Shown here: positions 44,123-51,614 of the stretch, one piece after another
Layout of the letters: each line of letters begins with the position of its first letter
Numbering within the stretch: position 1 is the stretch's first letter
IMG/VR virus record: IMGVR_UViG_3300046683_000606
Coordinates: 1-64,000 of that record
DNA: 64,000 bases
Reading direction: 5' to 3' (one strand)
Source: a virus
The notes under the pieces: model-generated
Told to the model about the DNA's origin: nothing
Database searches by the model: none
Seen by the model: the letters and a program-made list of their open reading frames with translations, nothing else
Program-made: the position numbers and the translations under genes

Positions 44123-44422
44123 TTACGCCTTCCTTTCCAGGTCAACGCGAGTAATACCGGCGTCGAACGGTTGCGGATCGGTGCGGTAGCAATTCTGAAA
44201 AGCGGTTGCGTGCCATTCCAGGTATTCGGAGTATTTCCGAAGTTCAAACCCGTAAATAGCGTGCAAGTCCAGCACGGTCGCATTGCGGGTCTGTCCATCG
44301 TCTGATATGCTGACGCGCTTTCCGCCTACGCAATAATCGTTAGAGTTAAAAGCGCGCGAAATGAAGCGGACAACATTAGGACTGCAAACGTGTCCGTGAT
44401 AACCACATTGTTGGCGGTCCAT
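44123..44422 (-). CDS. Small hypothetical protein, 99 aa
   Basis: MDRQQCGYHGHVCSPNVVRF onwards; Cys/His-containing start and a helical middle with YSEYLEWHATAF. TAATG coupling to the ArdC-N gene upstream. No family recognised. Confidence 0.5.
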   Translation of the reverse strand: MDRQQCGYHGHVCSPNVVRFISRAFNSNDYCVGGKRVSISDDGQTRNATVLDLHAIYGFELRKYSEYLEWHATAFQNCYRTDPQPFDAGITRVDLERKA

Positions 44423-45225
44423 TAGAACACCACATCCTGCTTGGCAGTCTTCGGGAATCCAGGGCGGGAAAACGGCCGGTCAAATGATGGAACGTGGCGC
44501 GGTGTCGGCTTGGGCAGTTCCGCAATAATGTCCATGATGGACACCTGCTCGCCACGCATTGCGCGGTCATAGGTGGAGTCTTTCGGCGGTGGCAGTGGTT
44601 TAACCGGCTTTACCGGCGAGGGGAATTTAGAATCGGGGAACGTGTAAGTTTTCGGCGGTTCGGGAGTCTCGCGTACCAGTTCACAATTCTCGTCAAGCGT
44701 GAAAGTCTCAATCGTGGCTTCGGGGGAAAACTTCTCAATCTGCCGGTTAACATGCACGGCGGTTGAGTGGTCCAGCAATTCGGCTTCGTCGGTGTCTTCT
44801 TCACCGGCATACGGGATATTTTCCGGCGTGGCGTCGGGCTCTGGCAGTTCAAGCGGCGCGGTGGGCGTCGGGACGCGCACGTACTGTTTTGAGATGTGGG
44901 CGTCAATCACATTTCCGCGAATGTCCACCGCTTCCGTCTGCGATACGTGGAATACGGTCACAGTCCAGGGACGGCGCTCCTCACGGCCGTTCTTGCCAGT
45001 CTTGGTGATAAAGGTGAGACACTTCACGCCATGTTCACCTTTGCGAACCTGGCGGCCGTTCGCCTTCCATGCGTTGTACGAGAATACGTTAACGCGGGGA
45101 ATGATCTGATCTTCTGGGATTCCCTTCGCCATAAAGCCGCGAATGATCGGCGCATAATTCGAAAGGGATTGACCGGATACTGCGCGGGTGAGTGCTTCTT
45201 GCTGGATTGCTGCTGAGGTGGCCAT
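44422..45225 (-). CDS. ArdC-N-terminal-domain protein (antirestriction-like), 267 aa
   Basis: Residues about 15-110 match the ArdC N-terminal domain: SLSNYAPIIRGFMAKGI, NVFSYNAWKANGRQVRKGEH and WTVTVFHVSQTEAVD. In plasmid ArdC this domain binds single-stranded DNA and is followed by a metalloprotease; here no HExxH is present and the remaining 150 residues are Pro-rich and acidic, so it may bind DNA only. Preceded by copy B of the 32-nt RNA motif. Confidence 0.75.
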   Translation of the reverse strand: MATSAAIQQEALTRAVSGQSLSNYAPIIRGFMAKGIPEDQIIPRVNVFSYNAWKANGRQVRKGEHGVKCLTFITKTGKNGREERRPWTVTVFHVSQTEAVDIRGNVIDAHISKQYVRVPTPTAPLELPEPDATPENIPYAGEEDTDEAELLDHSTAVHVNRQIEKFSPEATIETFTLDENCELVRETPEPPKTYTFPDSKFPSPVKPVKPLPPPKDSTYDRAMRGEQVSIMDIIAELPKPTPRHVPSFDRPFSRPGFPKTAKQDVVF

Positions 45226-45237
45226 TTCTGCTCCTGT

Positions 45238-45269
45238 GCCCTACCGTAGCTTGGCTGCTCACTGTGGGC
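45238..45269 (-). ncRNA. Structured leader motif, copy B (upstream of ArdC-N gene)
   Basis: The minus-strand RNA reads GCCC-ACAGUG-AGC-AGCCAA-GCU-ACGGUA-GGGC, the same length and layout as copy A at 43723-43754, with only the 3-bp stem and one loop base changed. It ends about 12 nt before ATG 45225, next to the SD AGGAG. Confidence 0.6.
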
Positions 45270-45286
45270 TTGTTTGTTGCGTTTTG

Positions 45287-45454
45287 CTACTGTACTGCCT
45301 TCTTACAAGTAAAGAGCTTGCGTTTGAGAATTTCGATTGCTCGGCTAAGTGCTTGCCATTCTTGATGCTTCCATCCGTCGCCAATACCGGCTTGAATCTC
45401 TACTCCCGCGGAGATTAAAGCTAGAATTTGAGCTCTTGTTAATTCAATTTGCAT
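45287..45454 (-). CDS. Small helical protein, 55 aa
   Basis: ATG 45454 overlaps the preceding gene by 11 nt. MQIELTRAQILALISAGVEI begins an amphipathic helical product; ends basic (KRKLFTCKKAVQ). Function unknown. Confidence 0.5.
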   Translation of the reverse strand: MQIELTRAQILALISAGVEIQAGIGDGWKHQEWQALSRAIEILKRKLFTCKKAVQ

Positions 45455-45632
45455 TGTGGTCCCATTTGGCATCATTCTTTCCGGCGGCATATCCCTTGGC
45501 ATAGTCAAATGCGCCAAACGGTTTCGTGGCCGATGGGGCGTCTATGTAGCGTTGTTCTCTGCCTGCGTATCCATCTTGATAGCCGGAACGATAACTGAGG
45601 GAAACACGTTCTAGTGTTTTATTACTTATCAC
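45444..45632 (-). CDS. Small Gly/Tyr-rich protein, first gene of the minus block, 62 aa
   Basis: GTG 45632 with AGGAGAGG upstream. SYRSGYQDGYAG and DYAKGYAAGKNDA are a duplicated GY-rich motif seen in many small phage proteins. It lies directly behind the promoter/operator at 45688-45716. Function unknown. Confidence 0.55.
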   Translation of the reverse strand: MISNKTLERVSLSYRSGYQDGYAGREQRYIDAPSATKPFGAFDYAKGYAAGKNDAKWDHNAN

Positions 45633-45687
45633 TGGCGAGCCTCTCCTGCCTACTGAGCCCTTGCGTCGGGCATCCGTGGCAAGAGCA

Positions 45688-45716
45688 ACAGTACGCTAAA
45701 CTGCGGACAACGTCAA
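45688..45716 (-). promoter_or_regulatory. Early promoter with operator dyad at the strand switch
   Basis: The -35 TTGACG (complement of 45711-45716) and -10 TACTGT (complement of 45688-45693) are 17 bp apart. GTACGC-TAAACT-GCGGAC (45691-45708) matches the operator at 40611 in 12 of 12 arm positions. It should start the minus-strand early transcript. A plus-strand -10 (TAGAAT, 45768-45773) for the terminase operon lies nearby. Confidence 0.7.
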
Positions 45717-45781
45717 GCAAATTCGTATGAGTAAACGAAATTAATTTAAGTTTGTGAGTACTGATGCTAGAATCGCGGCAT

Positions 45782-46399
45782 ATGAAGGGCGGGAAAAAGA
45801 CTTATGTCCGTTCTGATGCTCAAAGAAGATTTGAGGTCTTCGCCCGTCAATACGTCATTCATAACTTCGACGGTCCTAGGGCTGCTATTGCTGCTGGATA
45901 CTCTCCTAAGACTGCTGGCGTCACTGCTTCTCAACTTCTAACAAAGCCTAAGATTAAGGGGCTGATCGCCAAGTTTTCAGCCCCAGCAATAAAAAAACAC
46001 GACATTTCGATTGAAAGAACGTTAGAAGAAATTGCGCGTTGCGCGTTCATTGATCCCAGGAAGTTATTCCGGGCTGACGGTTCACTGCTGCCGGTCCAGG
46101 AACTAGACGCTGATACGGCCGCATGTATTGCGGGGATTGAACAAACGGGCAAGCGTACGAAGCGCGTCAAGCTGACTGACAAGCTGCGCGCGCTAGATAT
46201 GTTGGGACGGTTTCATAAGATATTCGCTGAGGATCGGACTACAGTTGATATGGGCGTGCGCGTGATTGTTGTGGATGCTCCCAGGCCACCGCGTCTAGTA
46301 GGCTCCGGTCCTGCTACGGCGTCGAACGGTAACGGACATAATGGGAATGGCCACCATAACGGAAACGGCCATAAGCCCGACCAGGATGGCGACGAATAG
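45782..46399 (+). CDS. terS: Terminase small subunit
   Basis: 205 residues from ATG 45782; ATG 45764 is in frame, but the TAGAAT -10 at 45768-45773 would be inside it, and the predicted start then sits at 45782. FEVFARQYVIHNFDGPRAAI then AAGYSPKTAGVTASQLLTKP is the DNA-binding helix-turn-helix of Terminase_2 proteins. The C-terminal 30 residues are Gly/Asn/His-rich. It recognises packaging sites and delivers the genome to the large subunit. Confidence 0.85.
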   Translation: MKGGKKTYVRSDAQRRFEVFARQYVIHNFDGPRAAIAAGYSPKTAGVTASQLLTKPKIKGLIAKFSAPAIKKHDISIERTLEEIARCAFIDPRKLFRADGSLLPVQELDADTAACIAGIEQTGKRTKRVKLTDKLRALDMLGRFHKIFAEDRTTVDMGVRVIVVDAPRPPRLVGSGPATASNGNGHNGNGHHNGNGHKPDQDGDE

Positions 46400-46421
46400 C
46401 GTATTACTGCGGTCCTACCAC

Positions 46422-46491
46422 TGTCTTACAATCCCAGTGTCTTACGCGAGCGCGACAATATACTTGCACCTATTGTCTTACCGGGGTAAGA
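46422..46491 (+). promoter_or_regulatory. Operator/promoter of the ribbon-helix-helix gene
   Basis: TGTCTTAC occurs at 46422-46429, 46438-46445 and 46474-46481. The last copy is part of a perfect palindrome, TCTTACC-GG-GGTAAGA (46476-46491). A -10 box TATACT lies at 46459-46464. This repeat layout just upstream of a ribbon-helix-helix protein suggests autoregulation. Confidence 0.6.
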
Positions 46492-46500
46492 TGCTGCCCG

Positions 46501-47004
46501 ATGGAAACCGTAACGATACGAGTATTCGAAACTGATTTAATAGCGTGGAAGCGCAAGTCGAATCTTCGCGGGTTGTCGGTGTCAGAATGGATTCGGCGCC
46601 AGTGCAATGAAGCACAAACTATTTCGGAGCAGGTAAACGGTCCCGGTCCGGAGAGTGAGCGAAGCAATGGAAGTGAGACTAATCAAAACGTGTCACGGGC
46701 TCCGCGAGATTCGTCTACTCGACGGCGCGTTGCTTCCGCCGGACGGCGGAGTAGTCCACCAGGAACATACAGCTACCCAAGGCGAGTTGATTCCAGTCCG
46801 GTTGAGGATGGGAATAGGGGATCAGTTGAGACAACTACTGCGGTCGTCGTTCCTTCCGTGGTGGCAGAATCCGTTCCAGTCCAAAAAGTAATCCATACGG
46901 CCACATCTAACCGGCTAACCTGCCTTTGTAATACCTGCACGCTTTACCGCAAGAATAATTCCCTGCCTATAGGCGGGTTGCCTAAGAAAGAAAAGGCGCG
47001 ATGA
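46501..47004 (+). CDS. Ribbon-helix-helix-like protein with Cys tail, 167 aa
   Basis: The first 40 residues (VTIRVFETDLIAWKRKSNLR; LSVSEWIRRQC) have the strand-helix-helix pattern of MetJ/Arc-like DNA-binding proteins. Residues 45-130 are Ser/Arg/Pro-rich and probably disordered. The C-terminus carries LTCLCNTCTLYRK, a Cys cluster. Its own upstream region contains repeated TGTCTTAC boxes. Overlaps the next gene as ATGA. Confidence 0.6.
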   Translation: METVTIRVFETDLIAWKRKSNLRGLSVSEWIRRQCNEAQTISEQVNGPGPESERSNGSETNQNVSRAPRDSSTRRRVASAGRRSSPPGTYSYPRRVDSSPVEDGNRGSVETTTAVVVPSVVAESVPVQKVIHTATSNRLTCLCNTCTLYRKNNSLPIGGLPKKEKAR

Positions 47005-47138
47005 CTGACGATGAAAGAAAAGTGTGGTTAGAAAATCTGCGTAGCGATCTATGGCAATTAATCGCGGGAGTAGAACTAACCCAAGCCGAGGGCGAAGTAC
47101 TGATTCAAGAGATACGTTTGAGAATGAGGCGGCCGTGA
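47001..47138 (+). CDS. Micro-protein, 45 aa
   Basis: Reads MTDDERKVWLENLRSDLWQL then IAGVELTQAEGEVLIQEIRL, an amphipathic helical sequence. ATGA overlap with the gene before and GTGA overlap with the gene after, the strongest evidence that it is translated. Role unknown. Confidence 0.55.
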   Translation: MTDDERKVWLENLRSDLWQLIAGVELTQAEGEVLIQEIRLRMRRP

Positions 47139-47374
47139 GCGATCTAGACCTGGATCAGCTTGTTCATACTCCCGAAGGCCGGTTAATGCTGGAAGTCCTG
47201 CAAGGCCGTCGGCTGCCACTAATGGTGTGCATTCAGGATAGGGGCGAAGTCGTGTTCTGGTATCCGCCGAAAATCCTCAATAACCTAATGACCGATGGTG
47301 AGCGTTTGATTGAGTGGACTAGGTTGCTTGAGGAGCATGCGGCGCGGATGCTGGATCAGGTTCCCAAACAATGA
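47135..47374 (+). CDS. Small hypothetical protein, 79 aa
   Basis: GTG 47135 preferred over an upstream ATG because of the GTGA overlap. LDLDQLVHTPEGRLMLEVLQ and a hydrophobic strand (PLMVCIQDRGEVVFWYP) are visible. No family recognised. Followed by an ATGA overlap. Confidence 0.5.
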   Translation: MSDLDLDQLVHTPEGRLMLEVLQGRRLPLMVCIQDRGEVVFWYPPKILNNLMTDGERLIEWTRLLEEHAARMLDQVPKQ

Positions 47375-47526
47375 AGTGGAAGCATTGTTCTCGCTGTGAT
47401 GCGGTGCGCGGTCCGTGTAATCCTGTCAAAACTGGGTGGCGTCGTGGTCCTATTGGCGGGAAAGTGTATACGTTATGTCCTGAATGCACGGCGGCGCTGC
47501 TCAAGCTGTTTAGGCTCCAGCGATGA
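47371..47526 (+). CDS. Zinc-ribbon micro-protein, 51 aa
   Basis: MKWKHCSRCDAVRGPC then YTLCPECTAALLKL gives two Cys-x2-Cys pairs, a classical zinc ribbon. Coupled by ATGA overlaps on both sides. Possibly binds nucleic acid. Confidence 0.6.
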   Translation: MKWKHCSRCDAVRGPCNPVKTGWRRGPIGGKVYTLCPECTAALLKLFRLQR

Positions 47527-47621
47527 AACGTGTAGCGGTATGGCTTGCCTACTCTTTAGGCGTGGTAACAGGTTTCGGTGCTGGAGTATGCTTCGCGTCC
47601 TGGATGCTGAATCAATGGTGA
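47523..47621 (+). CDS. Membrane micro-protein, 32 aa
   Basis: Sequence begins MKRVAVWLAYSLGVVTGFGA and ends FASWMLNQW: one transmembrane helix with a basic N-terminus. ATGA overlap with the previous gene. Too short to assign. Confidence 0.45.
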   Translation: MKRVAVWLAYSLGVVTGFGAGVCFASWMLNQW

Positions 47622-47625
47622 GAGT

Positions 47626-47991
47626 ATGAAGCGTAGCGCAACTGGCGAGCGGTTATGGCGTGAGTTTCGGGTGCGGGTAGTTATTCCAGGCACGAAGGAT
47701 ATAGTCTGGCGTTTGCATCCGCCGGCGAAGCGGGGATACTCTGCGGCCGATCTCGATAAGATGCTCGACCAGGTTGCGGAGTATTTAGAGAAACGGTTTC
47801 CTTCGATAGAGTTTCGTATGGTGGAACTGGCGCCGAATGTCTGTAATTTTATTTATGCTGGAAGGAAGGCAGGTACAGGCAATGCGAACCGAGGAGCAGC
47901 GCAAGTACATGCGGGAATACATGCGTCGCTGGTTATCGCTACCGAAGAACTACGCCAAGCACCGAGCCCACTACTGCTCTATACCGAATGA
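47626..47991 (+). CDS. Hypothetical protein, up to 121 aa
   Basis: ATG 47626. The first 85 residues (FRVRVVIPGTKDIVWRLHPP, DLDKMLDQVAEYLEKRFP, FRMVELAPNVCNFIYAG) form a typical small alpha/beta protein; the last 35 residues overlap the next gene and look like read-through sequence. A frameshift near 47865 or simply a large overlap could explain this. Confidence 0.5.
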   Translation: MKRSATGERLWREFRVRVVIPGTKDIVWRLHPPAKRGYSAADLDKMLDQVAEYLEKRFPSIEFRMVELAPNVCNFIYAGRKAGTGNANRGAAQVHAGIHASLVIATEELRQAPSPLLLYTE

Positions 47992-48217
47992 GGTTAGGGC
48001 AGCGTATCAAGAAAAATGGCGATTAAAAAATCTGGCGAAAGCGGCTGCCCAGGCAAAACTGCATAGGGCTGTGGAATCTGGGAGACTTGTCCGACCTGAG
48101 AAGTGCGAGCGCTGCGGAAAGATTTGCAAACCGCAAGCACACCATCCAAACTACAAACGCGCGCTGAGAGTTGAATGGCTTTGCTCCTTATGTCATGGGT
48201 GCGAAAGAAGGAAATAG
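47882..48217 (+). CDS. HNH/zinc-ribbon-like protein, 111 aa
   Basis: ATG 47882. Basic helical start (EEQRKYMREYMRRWLSL). ECKRCGK-like CERCGKICKPQAHHPNYKRA and EWLCSLCHGCERRK resemble small phage HNH-type proteins, where Cys-x2-Cys and His-His/Tyr segments coordinate zinc around the nuclease motif. Near the terminase, such HNH genes often assist packaging. Confidence 0.65.
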   Translation: MRTEEQRKYMREYMRRWLSLPKNYAKHRAHYCSIPNEVRAAYQEKWRLKNLAKAAAQAKLHRAVESGRLVRPEKCERCGKICKPQAHHPNYKRALRVEWLCSLCHGCERRK

Positions 48218-48218
48218 A

Positions 48219-48530
48219 ATGTCAGAACCAGTCAAGAATCCTTGTCCGAGTAATGCGGTGGCTTCGGAGATTGCGCGGGAAGTGTGCGCGAAGTCCGGCC
48301 ATTCGATAGCGTCACTTTCGAACGGTCATCAAGTCGGGCCGCAAGGTATAGTTCCAATGGCCATAACCGTCTGCACCAAGTGCGGTATTGGGTTGAATGA
48401 GATACGCGAGGGAACTGACCGGGCATTCAATATGGCGGTCGCCGAAGGCGTCAAGCAAGCGGTGGCTGCGTTGCATCCTCCTCCGATGCCGGTGCCCGAT
48501 GCTAAAGTACCAGTTACGGAACCGGCTTAA
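48219..48530 (+). CDS. Hypothetical protein, 103 aa
   Basis: Start MSEPVKNPCPSNAVASEIAR at ATG 48219, 1 nt after the previous stop. Contains VCTKCGIGLNEIREG (Cys-x2-Cys) and a Pro-rich C-terminus. Function unknown. Confidence 0.5.
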   Translation: MSEPVKNPCPSNAVASEIAREVCAKSGHSIASLSNGHQVGPQGIVPMAITVCTKCGIGLNEIREGTDRAFNMAVAEGVKQAVAALHPPPMPVPDAKVPVTEPA

Positions 48531-48698
48531 TCTGATATTCTCCCGTTGTTTGCTGAAGTTCAACGGGGATAGACAATCGTTCGGGGGGTTAGTTTGGGAC
48601 GTTGCAGACTGCATGCCCTAGGTGGTTTGACCATCGCGTGCTTTCCATGTTCCTCTGAGGGCTAATCTCCTGAGCGGTTTTTCTGGTAGTATCCTGCC
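48531..48698 (+). other. Intergenic region before the large terminase
   Basis: 168 bp without a gene. Contains the hairpin CCCGTTG (48542-48548)/CAACGGG (48561-48567) and, near the end, TAGTAT (48687-48692), a -10-like box only six bases before GTG 48699. No SD precedes the GTG, so the terminase may be leaderless or coupled to read-through. Confidence 0.45.
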
Positions 48699-50390
48699 GT
48701 GAGTCCTGCCGCAATCTCTGAACCTGTAGACGACGGTCAACGTAGTACTTCTTCGTTTTATCAACCGTGGCCACATCAAATTGCTTTTCACTGCTCTCCG
48801 GCAAAGTATCGGTTACAGGTCGGCGGGTTTGGTTCTGGCAAGTCGCGGCCGCTGTTGATGGAAGCAATCTTTCACTGCTTAGAGTATCCTGGCTCGAATA
48901 GCATCCTCCTGCGTAAGACAATTCCTGATCTAAAACGGACGGTGATCGACAAGTTTCTGGCGGATGTGCCGCGCTGGATGTACCAGTTCTACCATCAAGG
49001 CGACCACATTGTTTATTTCCATCCGCAACCGGAATTGGACGGGAAGGGCAAGCCAACTGGTAAGATGCTGCAAAGCAAGTTGTTTTTTGGGGCATGCGAG
49101 CGCGAGGCGGATGTAGGCAAATATCTTTCGACGGAGTACGTCTTTATCGGGTTTGAGGAGTTGGGAGAGTTTTCATTTGCCATTTGGGATGCGTTGGCTG
49201 GCCGCAATCGCTGCCCGATCCCTGGAACACGTCCAACGATGGGCGGCGCCACTAACCCGATGGGTGTTGGCTGGTCATGGATTAAGAAGCTGTGGAAGGA
49301 TAAAAAACCGTTTCAAGGAATGGATGCGGAGAAATACGACGCTGCGGACTATGAGTACTTTCATTCGACGGTGGACAATAACCCGCTGTACGCGAACAAC
49401 AAGGAATATATAGCGCAACTGGAACGGTCACCGCTGCGGGATAAAATCCGCTGGGGCAAAATGGATTCGGTTTCCGGTCAATTCTTCGAGAACTGGGAGC
49501 CGGTCAGACATTGTAGAGCAGCGAGCGATTTCACTTTCGAGGACTGGCAACCGGTTTGGGTGGGATGGGACTACGGTTTCGGCCACTATGCCGGAATTGT
49601 TTTTTTCACTAAAGCGATTCTGAAACCTAATCTCAAGTTTGGATGGGACAAGCCACGGCGGGTCAATGTGGCCATTAAAGAGTTGGTTATGTCCGGTGCT
49701 GCCGATGGCCAATCGCAAGGCGCTACTCCGGAGGAGCAAGCTAAAGCGCTGATTGCGTGCATCCCGCGAGTACAGATGCGGTCGCATAAAACCGGAGAAG
49801 ATTTTGAAATGGAAGATACCTTCTCGTATGAGGAGCAGGAACGGGACAACGAGTACGGGTATAAGTGGGATGTGGACTCGATCCACTTTTCCTGGGAAAG
49901 ATTTAATAGGACGGTGAGTAATCGCACGGTGGCCGATGAAGTTGGGGAATTATTGCAGCGTGCGGGTTTGCCTTTGCCTACACGGTCAAACACGGATCGA
50001 GTGGCCGGATGGCAAAAGATTTATGATTTGCTGGACACCGATGAGTTCTTTGTATTACAAAACGAGTGCCCAACATTGGCCGAAGCGATACCCTTGTTAG
50101 TGAGAGGCGATGGGATAACCTGTTCGGCTGAGGATGTGGTCAAGCCAAAAGGACTAAGTTTGAATGACGATATTGCCGAAGCGTGCCGGTACGGGATTGC
50201 GGGAACATTGTTAGATGCTTCCGATGTTCCTGAGTCGGTCAAGCTGCGCGAAAGATTACAGGCAATTAAAGACCCCATGGCCAGAGCAGCAGCAGCGTAT
50301 AGGGATTACAACTTGAAACAAGCAGCGCTCAAGAGACCGCCAAAGCCTATATCGGTTCCAAGCTGGTACAACAAATTGAGGCCGCAATGA
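48699..50390 (+). CDS. terL: Terminase large subunit
   Basis: 563 residues. GGFGSGKS (42-49) is Walker A and YVFIGFEELGEF gives Walker B with Glu152/153. VWVGWDYGFGH (from about 285) contributes Asp290 of the RNase-H-like nuclease. This is the ATP-driven motor and nuclease that packages DNA. Starts at GTG 48699 with no clear SD. Overlaps the next gene as ATGA. Confidence 0.95.
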   Translation: MSPAAISEPVDDGQRSTSSFYQPWPHQIAFHCSPAKYRLQVGGFGSGKSRPLLMEAIFHCLEYPGSNSILLRKTIPDLKRTVIDKFLADVPRWMYQFYHQGDHIVYFHPQPELDGKGKPTGKMLQSKLFFGACEREADVGKYLSTEYVFIGFEELGEFSFAIWDALAGRNRCPIPGTRPTMGGATNPMGVGWSWIKKLWKDKKPFQGMDAEKYDAADYEYFHSTVDNNPLYANNKEYIAQLERSPLRDKIRWGKMDSVSGQFFENWEPVRHCRAASDFTFEDWQPVWVGWDYGFGHYAGIVFFTKAILKPNLKFGWDKPRRVNVAIKELVMSGAADGQSQGATPEEQAKALIACIPRVQMRSHKTGEDFEMEDTFSYEEQERDNEYGYKWDVDSIHFSWERFNRTVSNRTVADEVGELLQRAGLPLPTRSNTDRVAGWQKIYDLLDTDEFFVLQNECPTLAEAIPLLVRGDGITCSAEDVVKPKGLSLNDDIAEACRYGIAGTLLDASDVPESVKLRERLQAIKDPMARAAAAYRDYNLKQAALKRPPKPISVPSWYNKLRPQ

Positions 50391-50602
50391 AGAACATCAG
50401 GCAAGAGGTAACGTTTGATTGCGGCTGCCGTTTTGTGAATGGCGGTGCCGTTGCACTCTGCGAGCGTGGGCGGGTTGAAGGTGGGTGCCTAGTCCATTTG
50501 GATGACTTGGACCTAGCACGCGAACGTGCGCGCTTGTCCGTGCTGGAGCTAACCGAAAAAGATGTGAGACTTCTGCGAGCCATGAAGATTGAGGCGCCCT
50601 AG
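50387..50602 (+). CDS. Small hypothetical protein, 71 aa
   Basis: ATGA overlap with the terminase. VTFDCGCRFVNGGAVALCER and a following GGCLVHLDDLD segment show several Cys residues; the C-terminal half is helical (LTEKDVRLLRAMKIEAP). Unknown function; position between terminase and portal is common for small virion genes. Confidence 0.55.
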   Translation: MKNIRQEVTFDCGCRFVNGGAVALCERGRVEGGCLVHLDDLDLARERARLSVLELTEKDVRLLRAMKIEAP

Positions 50603-50995
50603 ATGACCTGGTATCGTTCAAAATATGTCCAGTTTCTTGAATCGGAATTGGACGCTATGCGTAAGCGGCATGCCGAGGACGTAGCAACCTTAAAAAATCT
50701 TCACGCCGAAGAAATGAATCGGTGTATTGTAGAGGCCAATCGGGGATGGGCGGAAGCGGATCGCTTGCGGCAATTCCTGATTCCAGGTATTCCTCAAACT
50801 GTCCGCACGGCTCCTGAACCACAAGCAGATAATTCTCCCGTCGAAGAAAAGGAACTGGAGCACGGCACTCCGTACCAACGGTTGCTCGCGAAACGGCAGA
50901 AAGAAATTCAGGCGGCCTACGAGCAAGCCGAAGCAAAAGAAAAGATCAGGTTCGAAGCAGCAAAAGCAGCAGAGGCGGCTACAGCGCCGTCCTAG
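50603..50995 (+). CDS. Coiled-coil protein, 130 aa
   Basis: ATG immediately after TAG. Residues 10-50 and 95-125 are Glu/Lys/Ala heptads (AKRQKEIQAAYEQAEAKEKI). The middle is Pro-rich. Possibly a virion or scaffold accessory protein. Confidence 0.5.
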   Translation: MTWYRSKYVQFLESELDAMRKRHAEDVATLKNLHAEEMNRCIVEANRGWAEADRLRQFLIPGIPQTVRTAPEPQADNSPVEEKELEHGTPYQRLLAKRQKEIQAAYEQAEAKEKIRFEAAKAAEAATAPS

Positions 50996-51006
50996 GAGAA
51001 AACGAA

Positions 51007-51435
51007 ATGGGAGTTTACGCAAACGACGGAACGCCTCACCACTCAATGAGCCGGGCACGGATGCACGAAGAGACACAAGCCAGTAAGCCTAAAGCAATGC
51101 CCGACAAGAAACCGACGGACGGAGTGCAAAAAGAATCTTCCTCCGAATCGATTGAGGATGTGGTAGGCAAGCACGGTCCAGCGCACGAAATGCACTACAC
51201 TCACGACAAGGCCAGCAATAAGCATAAAGTTAATTCCAAGCACGGCGAAGAAGGCCACGAACACAATTCGGAGCACGATACTCCTGAAGATGCCATGGAC
51301 CACATGCACAAGGCCGCCGGCGCGCAGGACGACGAAGAGAATGAGGACGAAGAGTTTGGCGAGGAAGCTGGCGAAGAAATGCCGGAAATGCAGCAAGCCT
51401 CATCCGGTCGTCACGGCCACATCCCAGGACTATAA
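51007..51435 (+). CDS. His/Glu-rich acidic protein, 142 aa
   Basis: Dominated by His, Glu, Asp and Lys (for example HGEEGHEHNSEHDTPEDAMD). No fold is evident; it may be disordered and could bind metal ions. GGAGAA precedes ATG 51007. Function unknown. Confidence 0.5.
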   Translation: MGVYANDGTPHHSMSRARMHEETQASKPKAMPDKKPTDGVQKESSSESIEDVVGKHGPAHEMHYTHDKASNKHKVNSKHGEEGHEHNSEHDTPEDAMDHMHKAAGAQDDEENEDEEFGEEAGEEMPEMQQASSGRHGHIPGL

Positions 51436-51612
51436 ATGCCGGCAAAAGAAATCATGCCGCTATTCCGAGCAGGGAAACTCCATTCGGGGAGCGGCGGCAT
51501 TGTGAAGAAACCCAAACAAGCAAAAGCAATTTTGCTTTCTTATCTCCGCAAGGAAGGCCACGACATTCCCGAAAAGAAATCAACCGGATTCCATAGCAAG
51601 AAGGCGAGGTAG
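51436..51612 (+). CDS. DUF6496-like small basic phage protein, 58 aa
   Basis: Starts MPAKEIMPLFRAGKLHSGSG directly at the previous TAA. The MPLFxxGxLxSGSGG start followed by KKPKQAKAILLS is the pattern of a small basic phage protein family found near head genes. Function unknown. Confidence 0.6.
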   Translation: MPAKEIMPLFRAGKLHSGSGGIVKKPKQAKAILLSYLRKEGHDIPEKKSTGFHSKKAR

Positions 51613-51614
51613 GA

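Noticed and set aside
44086-44298. Minus 70-codon frame beside the 44123 gene
   Set aside because: Out of frame with coupled neighbours; the 44123 and 43992 genes explain the region better.
46655-46891. 78-codon plus frame inside the RHH gene
   Set aside because: Overlaps wholly with a gene that has a clear operator, start and C-terminal Cys motif.
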